Shown piece by piece: positions 22,348 through 38,300 of a stretch of DNA of 64,000 nucleotides (its first letter is position 1; the number at the start of each line of letters is the position of its first letter). The notes below the pieces were generated by a model that saw nothing but the letters and a program-made list of their open reading frames with translations, did not search any database and was not told where the DNA came from. Made by a program: the position numbers and the translations under genes. This DNA comes from Lepidodermella squamata (taxonomy: Eukaryota > Gastrotricha): contig JBLDXI010000042.1 of NCBI GenBank assembly GCA_047495785.1, forward strand, positions 3,224,001 to 3,288,000, given 5' to 3'.

Positions 22348-25300
22348 TTTGCTGATCAAGTAATTTAATCTATAATAAATAATAAAATTAATTGAATAAT
22401 TCAGTCGAGTGCTCTGAAAAGATGGCACTGCCGCGGTCAAGCTATTTTTATGATTTTTTGCCTACCCGGCTGTAGGTAGGTTTCATGCTTGGATTTATTC
22501 TACGTCAACAAGTAACGCGGCTTGTTAAAGCAAGAACTTAAGGTGACGTCAATTTTTTTCGTGGTCACCTGCATGGTGGTGTGGCGGAATTGAAAAAACT
22601 TCTACCTTTCATGGATAGACACACGTTAACATTACAAGAAGTGAGCGCGTTTCGTTTAAAGTGAAAAAAACTGTTGTAATTGAGCAAGATCTTTGATGTT
22701 GTATTACAGCCTGGAGCGGTAGCATTTTTTATTACAAAGAGCCATTAACTGGAGGTAGGTAGATGACCTTCTGGGATGACGACTTCATCGTAAAAATTTA
22801 GAAGAATTGATTGAATGAAAAAATCCAATCCGGAAATATTAGGTCATATTCCTATTGCTGATATCATTTATTTCCACATGGAACATAAATAAGCAGCGCA
22901 AAAAGTGAAAAGCAGAGATGTGGATACTGAAAAAACTGGCACAGTAAAAAGTGCAAATAGAGTTTACATGCAAAGCTGCCACACCCATAGCAAGCCTGAA
23001 TTATAGCAGCATTACCTGGTATTATTAGGTATGTGCTTTACTATAGCCGCTTGCCTTAGGTAAGTATTACGTATAAATGAAATAATGCTCTGCAATGGTA
23101 TAAATTATGTGTGTATGTGTGTGTGTGGTACATTTTTTGCCTCTACCACAAACATTAAGTTGTGAAGACCGCTCGCTAGTGGGTTATGACGAAGAGCTGT
23201 GCGCTGCTAGAAATGAAAGCAATAAAAAAAGCGGCCCACGTCAATCATAGCAGAAAACGTGCCAGCCACACCGTAAATTTGTGGTATACATAATAAGATC
23301 AGCGTGGTTTTTCAGCAGTGATGACAAGCATTGATTGTGCTGCGTTTCTTCCTTCGCCTGCCAAAAATATGGAAAGTAGGTCACTAGCGAAAATGCGACC
23401 TAGATCAGCCATATTTTTTATTGATTATTAAGGCGAATCGTTTGATTAATGTTTTTCTACTTGACGTGAACTAAACCCAATCGATGAATGTACAAGCGAA
23501 CAAATTCAGCGGAGTTTTTTTTGCCAAGTTTCAGCGGCACGAGCCACTTTTCCAGTGTTCATTTTCCACATTATTTCTCACCAATGAGGCAGAAAAAATG
23601 AATTGAAAAAATGGCTCCTGCTTAAGAGCCACAGCCCGATGATGGTGATTACAGTTTAGATTGGAAATTCACAAACATTATAAGAAGCTAGCTCTCTGGA
23701 GCAACAGTGGTAGTAATCGTTGAGCAACTCAGCATTCATTTTACGAATCGAATTTTAGCTTCACTTTTTGAGGAATGATGAAGTACGCTTCCGCGCTTTC
23801 AGCAGTGGTTCGAAGAAAAATAAAATTAAATAAAATTGAAATTAATGGAATCCGTTATCTTCACATTCTCAAAAACTTCCCGCAAACTGTGTGACATTGG
23901 AAACAAATCGCATAATGCTCCAAAGTATCGATCAGACTTGGAAATAAAGCTTATGCCTATTTGAACCCTCTGTCGACTTTGTCTCATTTCACTTCGTTAT
24001 CATCATTTTCGCTTATTATCTTCTGCAATTCTGCAAAAAATTGAAGTTCCTGTTCGATGATTCAGCCAAGCTTTAGCTAGGTTCCTAAGCCCTCAAGGTT
24101 GAATGGACTGCTGCACAAATTATTTTTTAATCAGCGGGGGTTCCTCTATTACTAATGAACCTGAACCCTATGTGTAAGAAAGCTCGGCTATCGTAATTGT
24201 TAACCAATTTTTATTATATTTTTTAATGACGACAGGATAAGGCCAACAACAGCAGCCGCATTGGCCCAGTAGGTATCATGTCGAGAAGCGTGACATGCCG
24301 CAGCTTAAAACGCCGCTATTCAAGGAAATGCGGCGTGGAAAAATTATGAAAAAAATACCGCATAAATACGCACGCGTATGGTATGTAACGATGGTATCGT
24401 GTTAATAATTTGGTATAATATCACGAGTTTAAAATCCGGGTACAACACTCATTTGAGGACAGCAAAGTGATGACAATTAACCACTTAGAGGTGTAATGTA
24501 AATAATACTTGGGCTAGGAAGCAGTGCATGATTGTAATTGCACGAAGTCGCTCGAGGTCATTTTTAACTAGTAAACTCGACTCCCGTGTTTTTAATGAAA
24601 ACTAAATTATCAAATTAACATCTCGTGCTGCGGTGTGTTCATTATTTTCTTGGTGTATTCTTGAGCAGCCGTTCCAGGAGACGCCTATTTGTTTTGAATC
24701 GTCCGCCTCAGTGCGGAAAAGTCGGCATTTCTTCGAGCCAATCCAAGAAAATTGATGAGTGCAACGCCTGAAATCATCCGTGTTTGTTTTATTCAAATTT
24801 TCAAATTCTAAATTTAATTCTAGATGACACCTTTCGGCGAAAATAAAAAGATATTTTTCCTGAATTTTTAGTTCAAGTTTGTTTAGATGCGCACAGATGA
24901 GATTTTTGAGATGTGCGCACGCGCCATAAAAAATTGCGCGAAAACGATGTTTTCCTCAAAATCACGTCGCTCATCTCTGAAAATATACACGCGCGTATGA
25001 AAACACTACCTGTGCCAACTTTACGCCCCCGGAACAACACCAGAAATAATGTAAATAACAGGTTTTTAAGGGTCATTTCCTGCCAAATTGTTATTAATAA
25101 ATATTTTTCTCATTTTTTTTAACAAGTTTTGTTCAAGAGTTTTCCGAGTTGCACTCGTAGTTAGGCACGCGCGCTGAACTAAGCCCATGTGCCGGGTGAA
25201 GGTGGGATAGAGTGTTACTGAACCTATTGTTGTTTACCTGGCGCGATGGAGTGACTATCCACGCCTGTGGGATTGCATTTATATTAATATATCGGGTGAA

Positions 25301-27026
25301 AAATACCTTCATTTCTGTTTTATTTTTTTATTATTATTTTTACTGAAATTCGCGAGCATATCCATTATCTGACAACGGAGGCTGAAATCAGCAGCATGGC
25401 TCACCCGCCTGAGCTTGTTGTTCTATTGTATATATTCAAATTTTCTCACTTTTTGCGAGCGCGTCGCAGAAAAACAGCGCACACGCACATTTAAACGCGA
25501 AATCGCTATGCAACACGCACACAACATAATATTCGGAAATAATACCTATCGCGTTCGATTATTCACCCATTTATTTATTTGTTGTTCTAAAAATTATCCA
25601 ATAACAATGGCACCATTGTTATTTTAAACTGGCCTCACAAATTTTTGTGACAACAGCGATTTTTGCATAAAAGCCTAATTTAAACGTTAGAAAATCGAAC
25701 ATTTTTAGGCACGCAATTTCGTAAAAATTCATCATATTAGCGGAAAATTATTTCACAGAATTTGAAGCTGTAAGTTTTTGCGCCTGGCCATAGTTGTTGC
25801 CAAGTTGAGACTGAAGCAACAATAATGTAACGTGTCATTAAGTCGCAGTGAGTGTTGCACAGTATCGCAAGTTTTTGGCGCCTTGCATTACTCCAGTGCG
25901 CACGCGCTATTCACACCTTAAAAATACGGCGCACTTTTGCTTTCAACATAATTACCTATAAGAAAAGTAATAAAACACATCCGTGTAGCGATTTTTTGCG
26001 CACTGTGGCGTTGCGCTAAAAGCACCAACAATTGCACGGCTTGCAGCGATGAGTCAACACTCGAAGTTCTTCGCTTGTTGAATATATTTCCAGTTCTTTT
26101 ATACTCCCAAATTTTTCGCAAAATCGTAAGAGGAAAATAATTATAAAGGCTGAGATTAATTATACGTTAGAAAAAATATTTTCCCGAATTTTTCGAAATT
26201 TTGCTATAGATTTCAGAGTTTTATTTGTAATTAAGTTGGAGCACTATTAAGCTTGAAAATTCGTGGGACAAGGTAACATTTATCTTGATAAATTTTTATT
26301 ACAGCGGTAGATTTTGTAACGAATAATGAAAATGACTTAATTTTCAACATGATAGTATTAGGAGACCTAATAACATTTTATTTTTCGTTATTGTCATCTT
26401 CATAGAAAGTGAGGAATTTCTTGGTAATATTGCGGCATATTAATTAGGGAACCGTGAAAGACACCTGTTGAACCTGATGAGCGCAGCGATTTCGCAGTCG
26501 CAAGATGTGCGCGAAGCCAGGCCACGCTAAAAGCGCGCGTCTGCCCCTAATAATAAGGTAATAAGTTACATATATTTTAGGCGAAATAACGTCGGCATGG
26601 AAGCCGCTCTTTACATACCCGCATCTAGTATTTTTAACCGCGGTTGATATCCCCTGGAGCAGATAGTTGTCATAAGCCAGCTGTAGGTAACAAGAATTAC
26701 ATGTTGTAGCACAGAACGAGCGGATGGTACATAGTAGGTATGTATATGCAGTCTGCAGCGGCGCCTGTGTATACTTCTTTCTATCTGGCATGTGTTAAAT
26801 TTAGTCACCGCCAAGCCATCCGCCGGCAACAATGGTGTCCAATTTGATTGCATGTGCTAATAACTGTCATAAATTATCTCAAGTTTCTTGTCATCTACAT
26901 TCTACACACCTCACCCATCTCCGCCTTAATTTAAATAGTCTTAATTAATCATTATTTATATATAGACTGAAGCTAGGTGTTAAATTTTTCAAAAATTAAA
27001 TTATCACGGCTTTTGAAAAATTGCCG
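22348..27026. other. Gene-poor AT-rich region (4.7 kb)
   Basis: No gene recognised between glutaminase C and the sushi-domain gene (divergent). There is a (TG)n microsatellite with one interruption at about 23108-23128. Small open frames (for example 26444-26853 minus, 24913-25122 plus) lack motifs. It likely contains both promoters; remnants of older sequence cannot be excluded. Confidence 0.5.
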
Positions 27027-28682
27027 ATGATTTTTTTCGTTGTCGGCTTTCTGGTGATAAGCATCGCCTCGCCGCCGCTGGGCGTCATGGCTGCTCGGGT
27101 CATGCGAGACGGTGAGAATAATTTCATTGAAGTCAATAATCAACGCGCGAGTACCCGAGGGCCGTCGATAGCGGCCAACAATAATAACAGCCAAGGCAGG
27201 GCGCGGCGAACCACATCTGTTCCATCAAATAAAAAAGTTTGTCATTCTTTACATTGAATTCTCAAAAATTTCAAATTTCAAATTAATTAATTTTTGAACT
27301 TTAATTTTCCTAATTTTTTTTAGGAATATTTTTTTATTTTTTTTATTATTAATGGAATTTATTTGTGATTTTTTTCCCAATAGGTCAATAGAGAATTTTC
27401 GTTCGAAGGTCATCAATCAGCCACCGCTCAACCTGATTCCGAGGCCGATTATACCCTAGCGCCGAATTATTTCAACGTAATTACATCCTCACCCCAATCG
27501 AATCGGCAACAATGGCGGAGAAGTCGGCGAACGCCGATGCCGCCGACAACGCCGCCAGTGACAGCTGAATCATCAGCGGAATCTTCGTTTTCGCGGCCTC
27601 AACGGCGGCGGAATAAAGTCGACCTGGAGCTGACAATAAACGACAACGTGCCTGATGGTAGAAATAGCGCCAATGACCTTCAACACTCGCCTAGTCAACA
27701 AAAAACATCAATCAGTCGAACTAAACAGGCTATTGGCATCAATTCATCATCGAACGATAATAACGGCGAAGCTAAATGGGAGATTCCGAATAACATGCAC
27801 GTGACTGAATTCAGCCGGCGGATGTGCGCTCTAGAAAGTGAGATATTTTATTCAAAATTAAATTTATTCAAAAAATCTAAAAAAAATTAACACTAATTTA
27901 TTTGGGACATTGCTATAATTATAGTTGCGACTAACTCTCGGTCCGGTGAGTTTGGTGCAAAAGGGAAATTTTTCAGTAAGCTTGCGGTTCGATCGGCAAA
28001 GTTTACCGCACTTTTTTTTCGCTGAATTGAAAGATTCCTATCCCGCATGGCTGAACCCAATTACCTTTCCCAATCGCTTCCAAGTTTTCATACTTTACCG
28101 CTTCGACTTTTATTTTTATGGATTAATTAATTTGAATTTCTCGCATCAGATTTTCGGCCGAGATCTGCTGCAAATGGTCGACTGGTTCAGTGTGAAATGC
28201 CGCCGCCTCGAGTTGAATTTGCGACCATGGCCTATCAGGAAACAGCCTGCGGCTACATTGCCAACTACACGTGCCAGTGTGGTTACGTAATAGTTGGCTA
28301 TTCTCAAATCATGTGCCGAACTGGCGAGGGCATCTGGACAACCCCACCTGTTTGCATCCCTATAAGTTCGCAATTAGGTTCAGTATTTTTTCAAATTTTT
28401 CAAAAATTCTGATTTTAAAGGAACTGGTCAGTCGGGAGCTAACGGATGCAGACCACAGACACCTCCAACTCCGGGTAAATTTAGATAATATTGTCTATTA
28501 TCTTTAACAAAGACTTATTTCATGAAAACTTTCGCGCTTTTTGAAATTTTATTAACTTATTATTAGCTAAAAACGTTTTCAAGTATCAGGCCACGCTTCC
28601 GGGACACGTCGGCTTGTTTCGAGGTGTCCGAGCTGTGAGCGCGCTTTCTGATATTGGCACTAGCTATACTATACTTAGCTAA
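27027..28682 (+). CDS. Secreted protein with a sushi (CCP) domain
   Basis: Modelled exons: 27027-27236, 27384-27837, 27925-27945 (21-nt microexon), 28150-28377, 28421-28474 and, tentatively, 28567-28682; all junction phases agree. Residues 1-20 are a signal peptide (MIFFVVGFLVISIA). A long low-complexity region rich in Asn, Arg, Ser and Pro follows (RRTTSVPSNK, RQQWRRSRRTPMPPTTPPV). Exon 4 encodes one CCP module: LVQCEMPPP, CGYIANYTCQCGY, MCRTGEGIWTTPPVC, the expected Cys framework with the conserved Trp. The fifth exon continues NGCRPQTPPTPG. The last exon and stop are weakly supported; the gene may end elsewhere. CCP proteins mediate extracellular binding; no specific orthologue was recognised. 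ATG 27027 is preferred because it begins the hydrophobic leader. Confidence 0.6.
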
Positions 28683-31425
28683 TTGTTTCTGCGGAAAGAC
28701 GCGCACTTGACTTCCAACCAACCATCTCAACTTGCGATAATTTAACAATTATTTTTTAAATAACCAGACAAGCCGCCGCGCGCGAGCCTATTGTTTCTTA
28801 AATACGATAAGTATACGTGGCGTTATATTATCATTTTCGCGCTATGGTTCTTCACAGATAGATACTGGCTCAGGTCAGAATGTTGGAAACGCACCCGCGC
28901 GCTCACCATCATCGTGTCAAAAAAAGTAAAGAATTATGGTGACGCACGAATTTCGGCCATTGCGCGCGCCACAGGTTCATTATGGCCAGTAATCTTTCTC
29001 GATGTTACTTAATTGGTCGATGAACTATCTTGCAGCAACATCTTTTCTGTTATCGTCGAAATAATCTGCATTTTTTCAAATTTTTCGCTCCTTAAAAGCA
29101 CTTGAAACGTGCAGCAATTTTACGCGCTTTTGACCTTTTTAAGCCTCGGTGGCGCGAGCAGGTGTGATGATCATTTCTCATCTGAAGTGCCCATTTATGC
29201 TATCGTGAATGGTGCTGGAATTAATGCGGCCGAAAGCCTCTCAAATGGCCTGACTTTATTCGGCCGGTTTTTTTCATCTTCACCCCTTCAATACCATTAC
29301 GCCTTAATTTATTTTCAGGAATTAGCAATTCGGGGTTCAAATAGGAATAACTTGTTGATATCGTTGTTTCTATGGGATACGTTCTCTCTCACCACATTAA
29401 TTGGAATTTTTCTGTACTAAACCATGCTCCTATTGGCTTTGAACGTGAATTTCTCTGATATATTATCCTTCTTTCAAATGACACCAGAAAAAAACTGGTC
29501 CGCCTCGACATCTTCCGGGGCTCTATGTTTCAAAATTTCTAAAAAGCGGTAATTTCTGCTGAATAGATTAACGCCGCATCGAATTTAGTTGAGCGTCTGT
29601 GTTTAGAGCAATTATTTTTTAAACGAGAACATTTCTTAGGTTGTCGGAAAGAATTTTTTGCCTTCTATAACTTTCTCATACACTTTGTTTATTTTTTTCT
29701 GGGCATTTTAATAACGTGCAAAACTAATTAAACTGCAACCCAGCGGCACAAGCCCATTAGTTCATCTTCTCCATTTTTTCTCACTTTTTGGCTGTAGGTA
29801 ATAGATAAAATTGATTGTATTTTTGAAACTCGATAGAACAGCACTGAGCTGCGTTACTTTTTTTACTTTTTTCCTTTGACCTCATCTAAATATTCACACC
29901 AGGTCGTGAATTACGCAATCAAGTCTTTCGCGATTTCTGCACGCGATAGCTGTACGCTTTACCGTGGCTAATGCAAAAGCGCGCATTTTTTAAGGCAAAA
30001 AATACTCGAGTTTTCCGTGTTAAAGCCATAAACCAGTTTTTTCACCTTTGGAAGCGCGTTTTGTCCGAAACAAGATTTCTTCATAAATTTTTCTGCTGGA
30101 TCGCAAAATTACACTATTAAGGCGGCTTGTGCGAGAATGAAATGGCTTTTAAACTTTAAATTGGTGGGGCAATCTCGAAGGTTTTAGGTGCTTTTAAATG
30201 ACCTTTGGAAGATAATTTGACAGTGCCAATTATTCAACCTTTTACCACGCACTTAAAACTCGTTTTGCCGTCACGATTTCATAGTTTTTTTCATCACCGT
30301 CCGTTTTGCATCACCATCACTAAGATATCACCGTCCGAAATCTCTTGCGATGACGAATTGTCGTTTTAATATATATTTATACTACCAACAGCATAGAGTG
30401 AAACGATTCTTTGTTGATGCGTGACGCCTTGTCGAGCACCGTTTATTGCCTCGTGCCAGGGAGGCAAGCTTGCGCACGAGGCACTAAGCGTGCACCTGAG
30501 GCAAATGACAAAGCCCCTTGTCATGTAACAGCTAAAATCTGCCGAACAAAACTTCGCTGTGGCATCATTTAAATGACCGGCTAATTTCTCGCGCGCATGT
30601 GCGAAAAAACGGCCAGCCCACGCATCGATGCGCGTTTTTTTATTTGCCTCATATCTACTTAATTTGAAGTCGTTTTTTCACGTGTCGTTCACCCGCTATT
30701 AGAGTTGTTAACACGTCGTGAAACGCGTATCTTTAGCGACCATCACAAGTGCAGTTGATTTTTTATTTGCTAGAAGTTTATATTAACAGTCATTATCTTA
30801 TTAAGTAGCAACTACACGTGTATCATTATTGTAGGAGGGCAATTAACAAATCAAGTTTTACTATTCAGAATTTTCTTTATCACTCGAAAGTTTAATTTCA
30901 GAAATTTTACCGAAAAGAATTTCGCGCTCTAATAATATTAATATTTTTTAAATTGAGCTGTCGCAATTTTTTGTTTAGCTATTTGTTTAAAAATTGCAGC
31001 AAAATTTCATAGGCTGCCTATTAAAAAAACGTCAAATTCCTGTTATCTCAATTATTTATCGTCATATTAATTTTTTTCATATCAGTATAATGAGAATTAG
31101 CGAGAATAATAAGTAAAAACAAATTGCGCGCTCGTAGGTAATTTGCCAACACGCGTTTTCGAGGTTCTTCTTTCGCTTGTGTTATTGTTTTTTACAAGCA
31201 GGGAGCCTTTTCACGCTTCATCGCGCACGGGGTCGGGTGGACGTTGCTAATGCGATGCGCGGCGTTTTCTTACATTAAACCGATACCATTTATCTCGCGT
31301 GTAATCCTTGGTTATTGTCATGGGGTGAACTTTCTGACCGTTTTTCTTTACTCGCTGTCTTTAATTGCGTTCTGTTATTACAATACTTGATAGTCGTTTG
31401 ATTTGTTTGTGCAAATCGATACGAA
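28683..31425. other. Gene-poor spacer (2.7 kb)
   Basis: No coding signal recognised. A 10-bp perfect inverted repeat (TGCCTCGTGC) occurs at 30447-30456/30474-30483. Short C-rich tracts alternate with long A/T runs. It likely includes the promoter of the collagen/C1q gene. Confidence 0.5.
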
Positions 31426-33315
<1,890 letters not shown>

Positions 33316-35364
33316 ACAAAACAAAAAATGCTGATTTGATACGATAATTATAATATAAAAAAATCCGAAAAGAAAAATAATGCTGTTGAAACAGAAGTGC
33401 CTGATGATGTTTTGTTGTGCGCGTTTGGTTTTTTGTACAAAAATAATGTGACGAAAAAATCAGAGAGCTATTTTGTTTTCCGGTTTTAAATATGATCGAT
33501 ATGGAGACGAGAGGTACAAATTTACTGTTTTAGTAGATATGTGCGTTCTGTTGTTGTCGTTGTTTTTCCACTCATGTCGTGTTTCGAGCCGATTCTCAGC
33601 CTTCTTCATCGCTGTAGAAAATTCAAAATAAATCAGGCCGAATTTTGAAAATGATTATTGTAGTATATTGTAAATTTTAATTCTATACGAAATTGTGCCG
33701 CGTTTTTTTTTGCTCTCGTCGTGTCTTGTACCTTGTATGAAGAAAAATATTTCGCCAATTCAATAAAAAAAGGTTCGAAACAAAACGCAGGTGTGTTTTT
33801 ACAGTCTGAGAAATAACTTTATTATTGCTATATTCATCAGTTTGTAAATAATTATTTTACATGCAACATTGCCGTCTGCGATCGAATCGTAAAATTGTGA
33901 CGCAAATGCACAATAGCATGACGGTTTTTTTACATTATATTTTTCATCGTCATCTCGAAAAGAAAAGTTTTCGCCTCTACTCACCAGCCACACTACTCGC
34001 CTCGTCATCTCTCGAAGATATTGGAGCAAAACAAGAAGAAGAAAATAAGGATATGGTCAACATTTTCCAAATCATTTATATTATCATTGCAATAGGCGAG
34101 ATAGGTAAAGAGACAGTAAATAGGGCGTGAAGGTACCCGAAACCGCAGAGTAAAGCTCGAATATTCAGCTTTTTGAAGCAGTGCTTTAAATATTTTTTCA
34201 TTATATTTGAATAATTAAGAGTCCCAAAATCACCACAGTATTTTTTGCGATATTTTACAAATATAATAATTATAATTTTCTCAAGGTAGAGCCAAGACCC
34301 CTTTCATGTGAATGCACAATTTTGCAGTCATTATCCAGTGATCCAGTAAAATCAAACGTCAGCATTCATATATGTTTGTTTTCATCATCAAATCGAAGAG
34401 CACAACCAAATTATTTGTGTGATTAAACAAAGTTAAACGCGTTAACAATCGCGGTCGTTTGAGACGAAAAAACTGAAGAAGAAGAGGAGAAAAACCACAG
34501 TAGCTGGTCGATTTTTTGAATAATAATAATCAAGCAGAGCCGGAGAAAAACAACGCGTTCAATGCTCAGCAGTGTATAATAACAAAAATTGGTCGTGATT
34601 CTTCCGGGTTTTTAATAATAATTGTTATTATCGACATGCATAGATGTGACACGAGAGAGGAACGAACGGAAAGAAAAATTGCCATAGATCCCTGTCTTAT
34701 AACTTGGTATAGGGTTAACTCGCTCATTATTCAACACAACAAGCCACTCGAGGTTCGGTCTCAGCGACACTAGTCTACGGTTATACGAGGTATTGTTGGA
34801 AGCCGCTTCAGTAAAATTCAGGTTTGTGTTTTTAGACCGAGTTTCAGCGAATATTTTCACGTGTGATATCACATCGATCGAAATCTAAAGATTAGAGCAA
34901 AACAGAAAAAAGCGAAAAAGTTGTGCGAGCCTAATACTTTATTATTACATAATCCGGATTTTTCACCGCAAACCCAATCGACGGCTTGAAATGAAAGAAA
35001 ACTTCGCGTGTTGCTCTTCATATCGAGGAAAGTAGCATCAGGAGTTGACATTTTTATATCATCATAACCCACTATTTTTTCGTCAGCAGTTTTTTATGGT
35101 TAGTGATACAATAATAATCATAATAACAATAAGAATAATTAGGTCCGCCATGCGACGATAACCATGAACAAACAAACAACGATACTTTCCCGTCTCATTC
35201 GGTGCGGTTAACATGCGGGCCGATTGCGTGATATAATCAAGTTACTTTTTTTCATCCCATCACTGATTGGTAGCTCACTCTCAGATAAATTAATTTTTTC
35301 AATAGCTTAGTTATTTCTCCAAGTGGAATGTTTTGCTAATTCTGTTGAACATTCAGTTTCGTGT
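33316..35364. other. Spacer between collagen/C1q gene and vigilin (convergent)
   Basis: 2 kb, AT-rich, holding the 3' UTRs of both convergent genes. No additional gene was recognised. Confidence 0.5.
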
Positions 35365-38300
35365 TCAGTTGAGACGGCCCCAGCTGGCACCACCGTTCGC
35401 TTGCTGGTTGCTGCCGGGCAAAAAGGCGGGGAAGTCGTGCGAGCTGCCGAGATCCGGGGCGTTCTTCAAATCACCGCCCTGGCGACCACCGGCCGACCAC
35501 GGAGCGTCCTTGAGAACGTAACCGGCCTGGTTGCCTTTCTTGCCCTTCTTTTCCGGGCTGGCGGGCTTGTCCTCGGGGCTCTCGCCGTTAGGCAGCTGGA
35601 AGTGCGGATGGCTGCGACCGGAGGCACCTCGGCGCGAGTTCTCCTCACTGCCGCTCTCGATTTTCTTAGTAGGCATGTCCAGCAAGGCATCTTCCTGAAG
35701 AACTTCCAAATGATTGCGGCACAACTGAAAAAATAAAGAAGATATTTAAAAAAATCCAGCTTAAAATTGTTGAATTCTCCGCATTTTTCTGACTGTGCTA
35801 CTTCAAATGCAACTCTTTATATTTTAACGCCTTTTTGCATGGGGATAGGAATGCTTTGAACTACTTAGCTGGTCCGACCCAACAGGAGATTAGTAGTAAA
35901 TGCTAGAGCAATATAAAATTTTCCATAAACACGATTAAAAAATAAAAATAAATATTTCAGAACAAATCTTTAAATTTAAAAAATCCAGCTTAAATTTTTT
36001 TAATTTATCGTTTTTCCGGGATTTTTCATTAATTTGTCCACCTCATTGAAGAGGAAATAAAAAACCAATTTGAACCTTCAAAATGATGTGCAGAGCTGCC
36101 CATATTACAATAAATCTACGAGTATTGGCTGATCTTAGAAACTTACATAAATATCATCTTCAGGGCCAACGATTTGAACGTTGACGGTTTCATCGCCGTC
36201 CTTATCGCCCTGCGGGACGATGATTTCGACCTTGAACTGGTCCATGATCTCCTGGATCTTGCGACCACGTGGTCCGAGAAGGCGCGGGATGAAGCGGCGG
36301 TCGATGGGCATTTCGAGCACGAATTGCGAATCAATCGGGCCGACGATGCGGTCGATTTCAGCCTTGGCCTCGTGGCACTTCGCCTCGTAGCCAGTGATGA
36401 CGATTTCATCCTCAGCCTGGCCTTCGCGAGGGAACTTCAGGTAGACGTCGAACTTTTTCATGATCTGGTTAGCCAGGGCGAAGCCGCGGCTGATGAGTTT
36501 GCGCTGCAGAAGCGGGTTGACGTGGATCGGCAGTTTGAAACTGCGAAGGACACGATCCTCCTTATCGGCATCGAACTGGCGAACGCGTTCATTCAGCGCC
36601 TCGATCGCGGCTTCGACGGCAACCTGGGAGCCAGTGACCTTGACGGTATCGCTCTTCAGGCTCGAGTCAGGGAATGAGACATTGACGTCGTATTTATCCA
36701 TGATTTCACGAATCGAGACACCCTTCTGGCCGATGAGGGAGCGGTGGTACTCGTGGCTGATGTTCAGTTCCTCCGAGACTGGGATCAGGGCGAGGAGGGC
36801 GTCGCGGGCAGCGTTGCAAGATTCGTCCAGGCCGACGATGGTGACAGTCATCATAGCCTCGACACCCGGCTCGGCGGCGACTGGCGAGTGGTCGGCGCTG
36901 TTTTCATTGACAGCGGTCTCAACACCCTCGGTCGTGGTGGTCAGCGAGCTGTCGTCAGGGCTGGAGGTTTCGCGAGACGGGTGCTCCTTATCCTCAGCAA
37001 CAACAGCCTTGTCACCCCAGGCGCTCTTAACCGCTTCCTCCGCCTTCGGTCCACGGCGGCGCGAGTTGCCATTCGCGTTCTTACCGTCAGTCTGAGATGG
37101 CGGGAAGGTGATATTGACGTCGAATTCTTTCATAATGTTGAAAATCTTAGCGCCGTCTCGGCCCAGAAGCGAACGGCGGTGCTTCGCCGCGATTTGAACC
37201 TCGACAGTCACGACCTTCTTCATCTTCTCGACCTCCTCCAACATACGTTTAGCGGCCTCGGCGACACAGTCCTTCGGGCCCTTGATCGAAACCTCGCTGG
37301 AATCAGTGCCTTGACGCGGGAAGCTGATAGCGACACCGCCGCATTCAGACGCAATCATGTTAACCAGCATACCCTTTCGAGACACGAAATGCTTGTGGTA
37401 GATCGGGTCGATATTGATAGTCTGTTCCTTGGTCTCTTCCAAATGCTTAACCTGGGCGTCGATCAACTTGCGCGCCTTCTTCACCTCAGCCTCACGGCCG
37501 ATGATGACGACAATCTCGGCGTCTTCACCAGTCGCGTCTGAGTCGGGGAAAACGACACGGGCTTTCGTTTCTTCGTAGATCTGGCGAACCTTAGCGCCCT
37601 TCTTGCCGATCAGGTAGCGGTGGAATTCAGGCTTGATGCGAACTTCCTCGGAGAAACTCGTCTCTTTGACGTCATTCGCGCGTTCGGTCAGCATTTTGCG
37701 CGCGATTTCGACCTCCTCCTTCGGGCCGATGATCGTGATTTTGTCCGAGCCCTTGTCCTTCTCGCCCGGGAAGCGGATGATGACGTTCTCGCACTCCTGC
37801 TGGATAGCGTGGACGCCGGCGCCGCGGGGTCCAATCAGCGCCTCGTGGAACTTGTGCGGGATTTCGACGTGAGTTTCGGTGATGTTTTCGAAGGTGCGTT
37901 GCATTTCTTCGATGAGAATAATCGCCTTCTCGACGTTCTCCTTGCGGCCGCGGACGATGACCTTCTGCGAGTCGGAGTTCGGCGGCGGCAGGTCGATTTC
38001 GACGTGTGTCTGTTCGCGGATCCGAGCGACATTCGCGCCGCCCTTGCCGATTATTCGCTTGTGGAACTGCTTCATAACATTGACAGGCACTTCGTAGTTC
38101 TCTGCCTTCGTGTCTTCGTACATCTTCTGCAGCACCTTGTACGCCTTGTCGACGTCGTTCTTATTGCCACGGATTTCGACAATGTCGCTCTTCTCCTCCT
38201 GCTTCGGGAACGAGATGTAGACATCGGGGAATTGCTTGACCAGCTCGGCCTTCTTCGCGACCAGGAAGCGGTGGTAGCGCTTTTCGATCGTGATCTCCTT

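Noticed and set aside
22348-22440. Longer N-terminus for glutaminase C
   Set aside because: The paralogues start at the position equivalent to 22347, and the extension is not a convincing mitochondrial presequence.
29109-29420. 103-codon frame in the spacer before the collagen gene
   Set aside because: Hydrophobic, AT-driven composition, with no motif, splice site or neighbour support.
36950-37130. 75-residue insertion in a vigilin KH domain as a novelty
   Set aside because: Vertebrate vigilins have an insertion at the same variable loop, so the site is ancestral; only the sequence is new.
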